5,482 nucleotides of DNA from Clostridia bacterium (GTDB taxonomy: Bacteria; Bacillota; Clostridia; HGM11514): contig CAAENE010000153.1 of NCBI GenBank assembly GCA_900757255.1, forward strand, positions 1 to 5,482. The letters are read 5' to 3'. Below, piece after piece: positions 4,974-5,482 of the stretch (the stretch's first letter is position 1; the number at the start of each line of letters is the position of its first letter). The notes below the pieces were generated by a model, which was not told the origin of the DNA, searched no databases, and saw nothing but the letters and a program-made list of their open reading frames with translations. Position numbers and translations under genes: made by a program.

Positions 4974-5482
4974 TTACTCGGATAATAACAGATATTCACG
5001 AACCTGTTCCGGTTCCAGGGAATACCGGATTCCCTCAATAATTGAAATGATATTTTTGATTTCCACTTCCAGGATGTTTAAATAACTGATAACGATACCA
5101 AAATTATTCTCGTTTCGATGAAGCTGTTTTTCATTGAGCTGAAACAGGTACCTTTTATACTGCAAGTCCATTTCACGCGGGTCGGTGCTTTCAAAGACCC
5201 GCGCGTAAGAGGTTTGGCGGGCAAGCTCCAAAAAGGCAGTCGCATCCGGACTTTCCGTCAAGGCAGAAATCATATCACGGTTCAGCTTATGGTAGTATGG
5301 AATCACAAGATTATATACCGTTTCTTTCGGCAGATTATAGTGAAATCTTGCCCGGTAAATCCAAAGCATATTCATTAAGTCAATGTCGCTGACCACAATC
5401 GCTTCTAATGCTTTTTTGTCCGATTTCCCAGCCTTATTCTTCCGGCTCAAAATCTGCCTGAAATAGAATTGATCAAGCGCCA
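4974..5482 (-). CDS. ntpC: V-type ATP synthase subunit C (AC39/d-type), 5' end beyond window
   Basis: Funnel-shaped subunit that caps the K ring and couples it to the D/F axle. 169 complete C-terminal codons are visible of an expected 320-350. The frame stays open to the window edge, so the TTG at 5450 is an internal leucine, not a start. The visible part begins ALDQFYFRQIL, close to the family's conserved ALD-x-x-YY motif. It continues with the helix bundle typical of AC39-like proteins: DIDLMNMLWIYRARFHYNL, then the helical EMDLQYKRYLFQLNEKQ, FGIVISYLNILEVEIKNI with the conserved E-x-x-N-I signature, and a C-terminal tail. The stop is TAA at 4976-4974 and I starts 23 bp later. In E. hirae and many clostridia C follows E, so finding it before I is a different gene order. 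No transmembrane segments are present, as expected. Confidence 0.95.
   Translation of the reverse strand, partial: ALDQFYFRQILSRKNKAGKSDKKALEAIVVSDIDLMNMLWIYRARFHYNLPKETVYNLVIPYYHKLNRDMISALTESPDATAFLELARQTSYARVFESTDPREMDLQYKRYLFQLNEKQLHRNENNFGIVISYLNILEVEIKNIISIIEGIRYSLEPEQVREYLLLSE

Overview
The window holds part of one operon, entirely on the minus strand, for a bacterial V-type (A/V-type, Ntp-family) rotary ATPase. Read in the direction of transcription (high to low coordinates) the order is subunit C (5' end cut by the window edge), I, K, F, E and A (3' end cut). Protein sequence, Shine-Dalgarno style and general base composition suggest an anaerobic Firmicute of class Clostridia, probably near Oscillospiraceae/Ruminococcaceae. 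That placement comes from resemblance, not from a search. I see no credible gene on the plus strand.

Region by region: 4974-5482 is the C-terminal half of the central-stalk cap C. 3016-4950 is the large membrane subunit I, which carries the ion half-channels and the peripheral-stalk attachment. 2537-2971 is the rotor-ring proteolipid K. 2105-2536 is a 432-bp gene-free spacer inside the operon, packed with hairpins and an imperfect 96-bp tandem repeat. 1796-2104 is the small central-stalk subunit F, 1202-1789 the peripheral-stalk subunit E, and 1-1185 the first 395 residues of the catalytic subunit A. Apart from the K-F spacer, genes are separated by only 6 to 44 bp, so they are very likely co-transcribed.

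How the parts work together: A (with B, expected further downstream) hydrolyses or makes ATP. F, together with D (not seen), forms the axle, and C couples it to the K ring. Ions move between K and I, while E (with its G/H partner, not seen here) holds the A/B head against I. The visible catalytic residues of A, both conserved membrane arginines of I and the ion-binding glutamate of K are intact, so the machine looks functional.

The parts most worth a second look are the repeat-rich spacer, which lies between the high-copy ring gene and the low-copy stalk genes, and subunit K. K carries only one c-type hairpin behind an unrelated 63-residue N-terminal membrane segment that ends in a signal-peptidase-like site. 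I found no clearly new biological system here.
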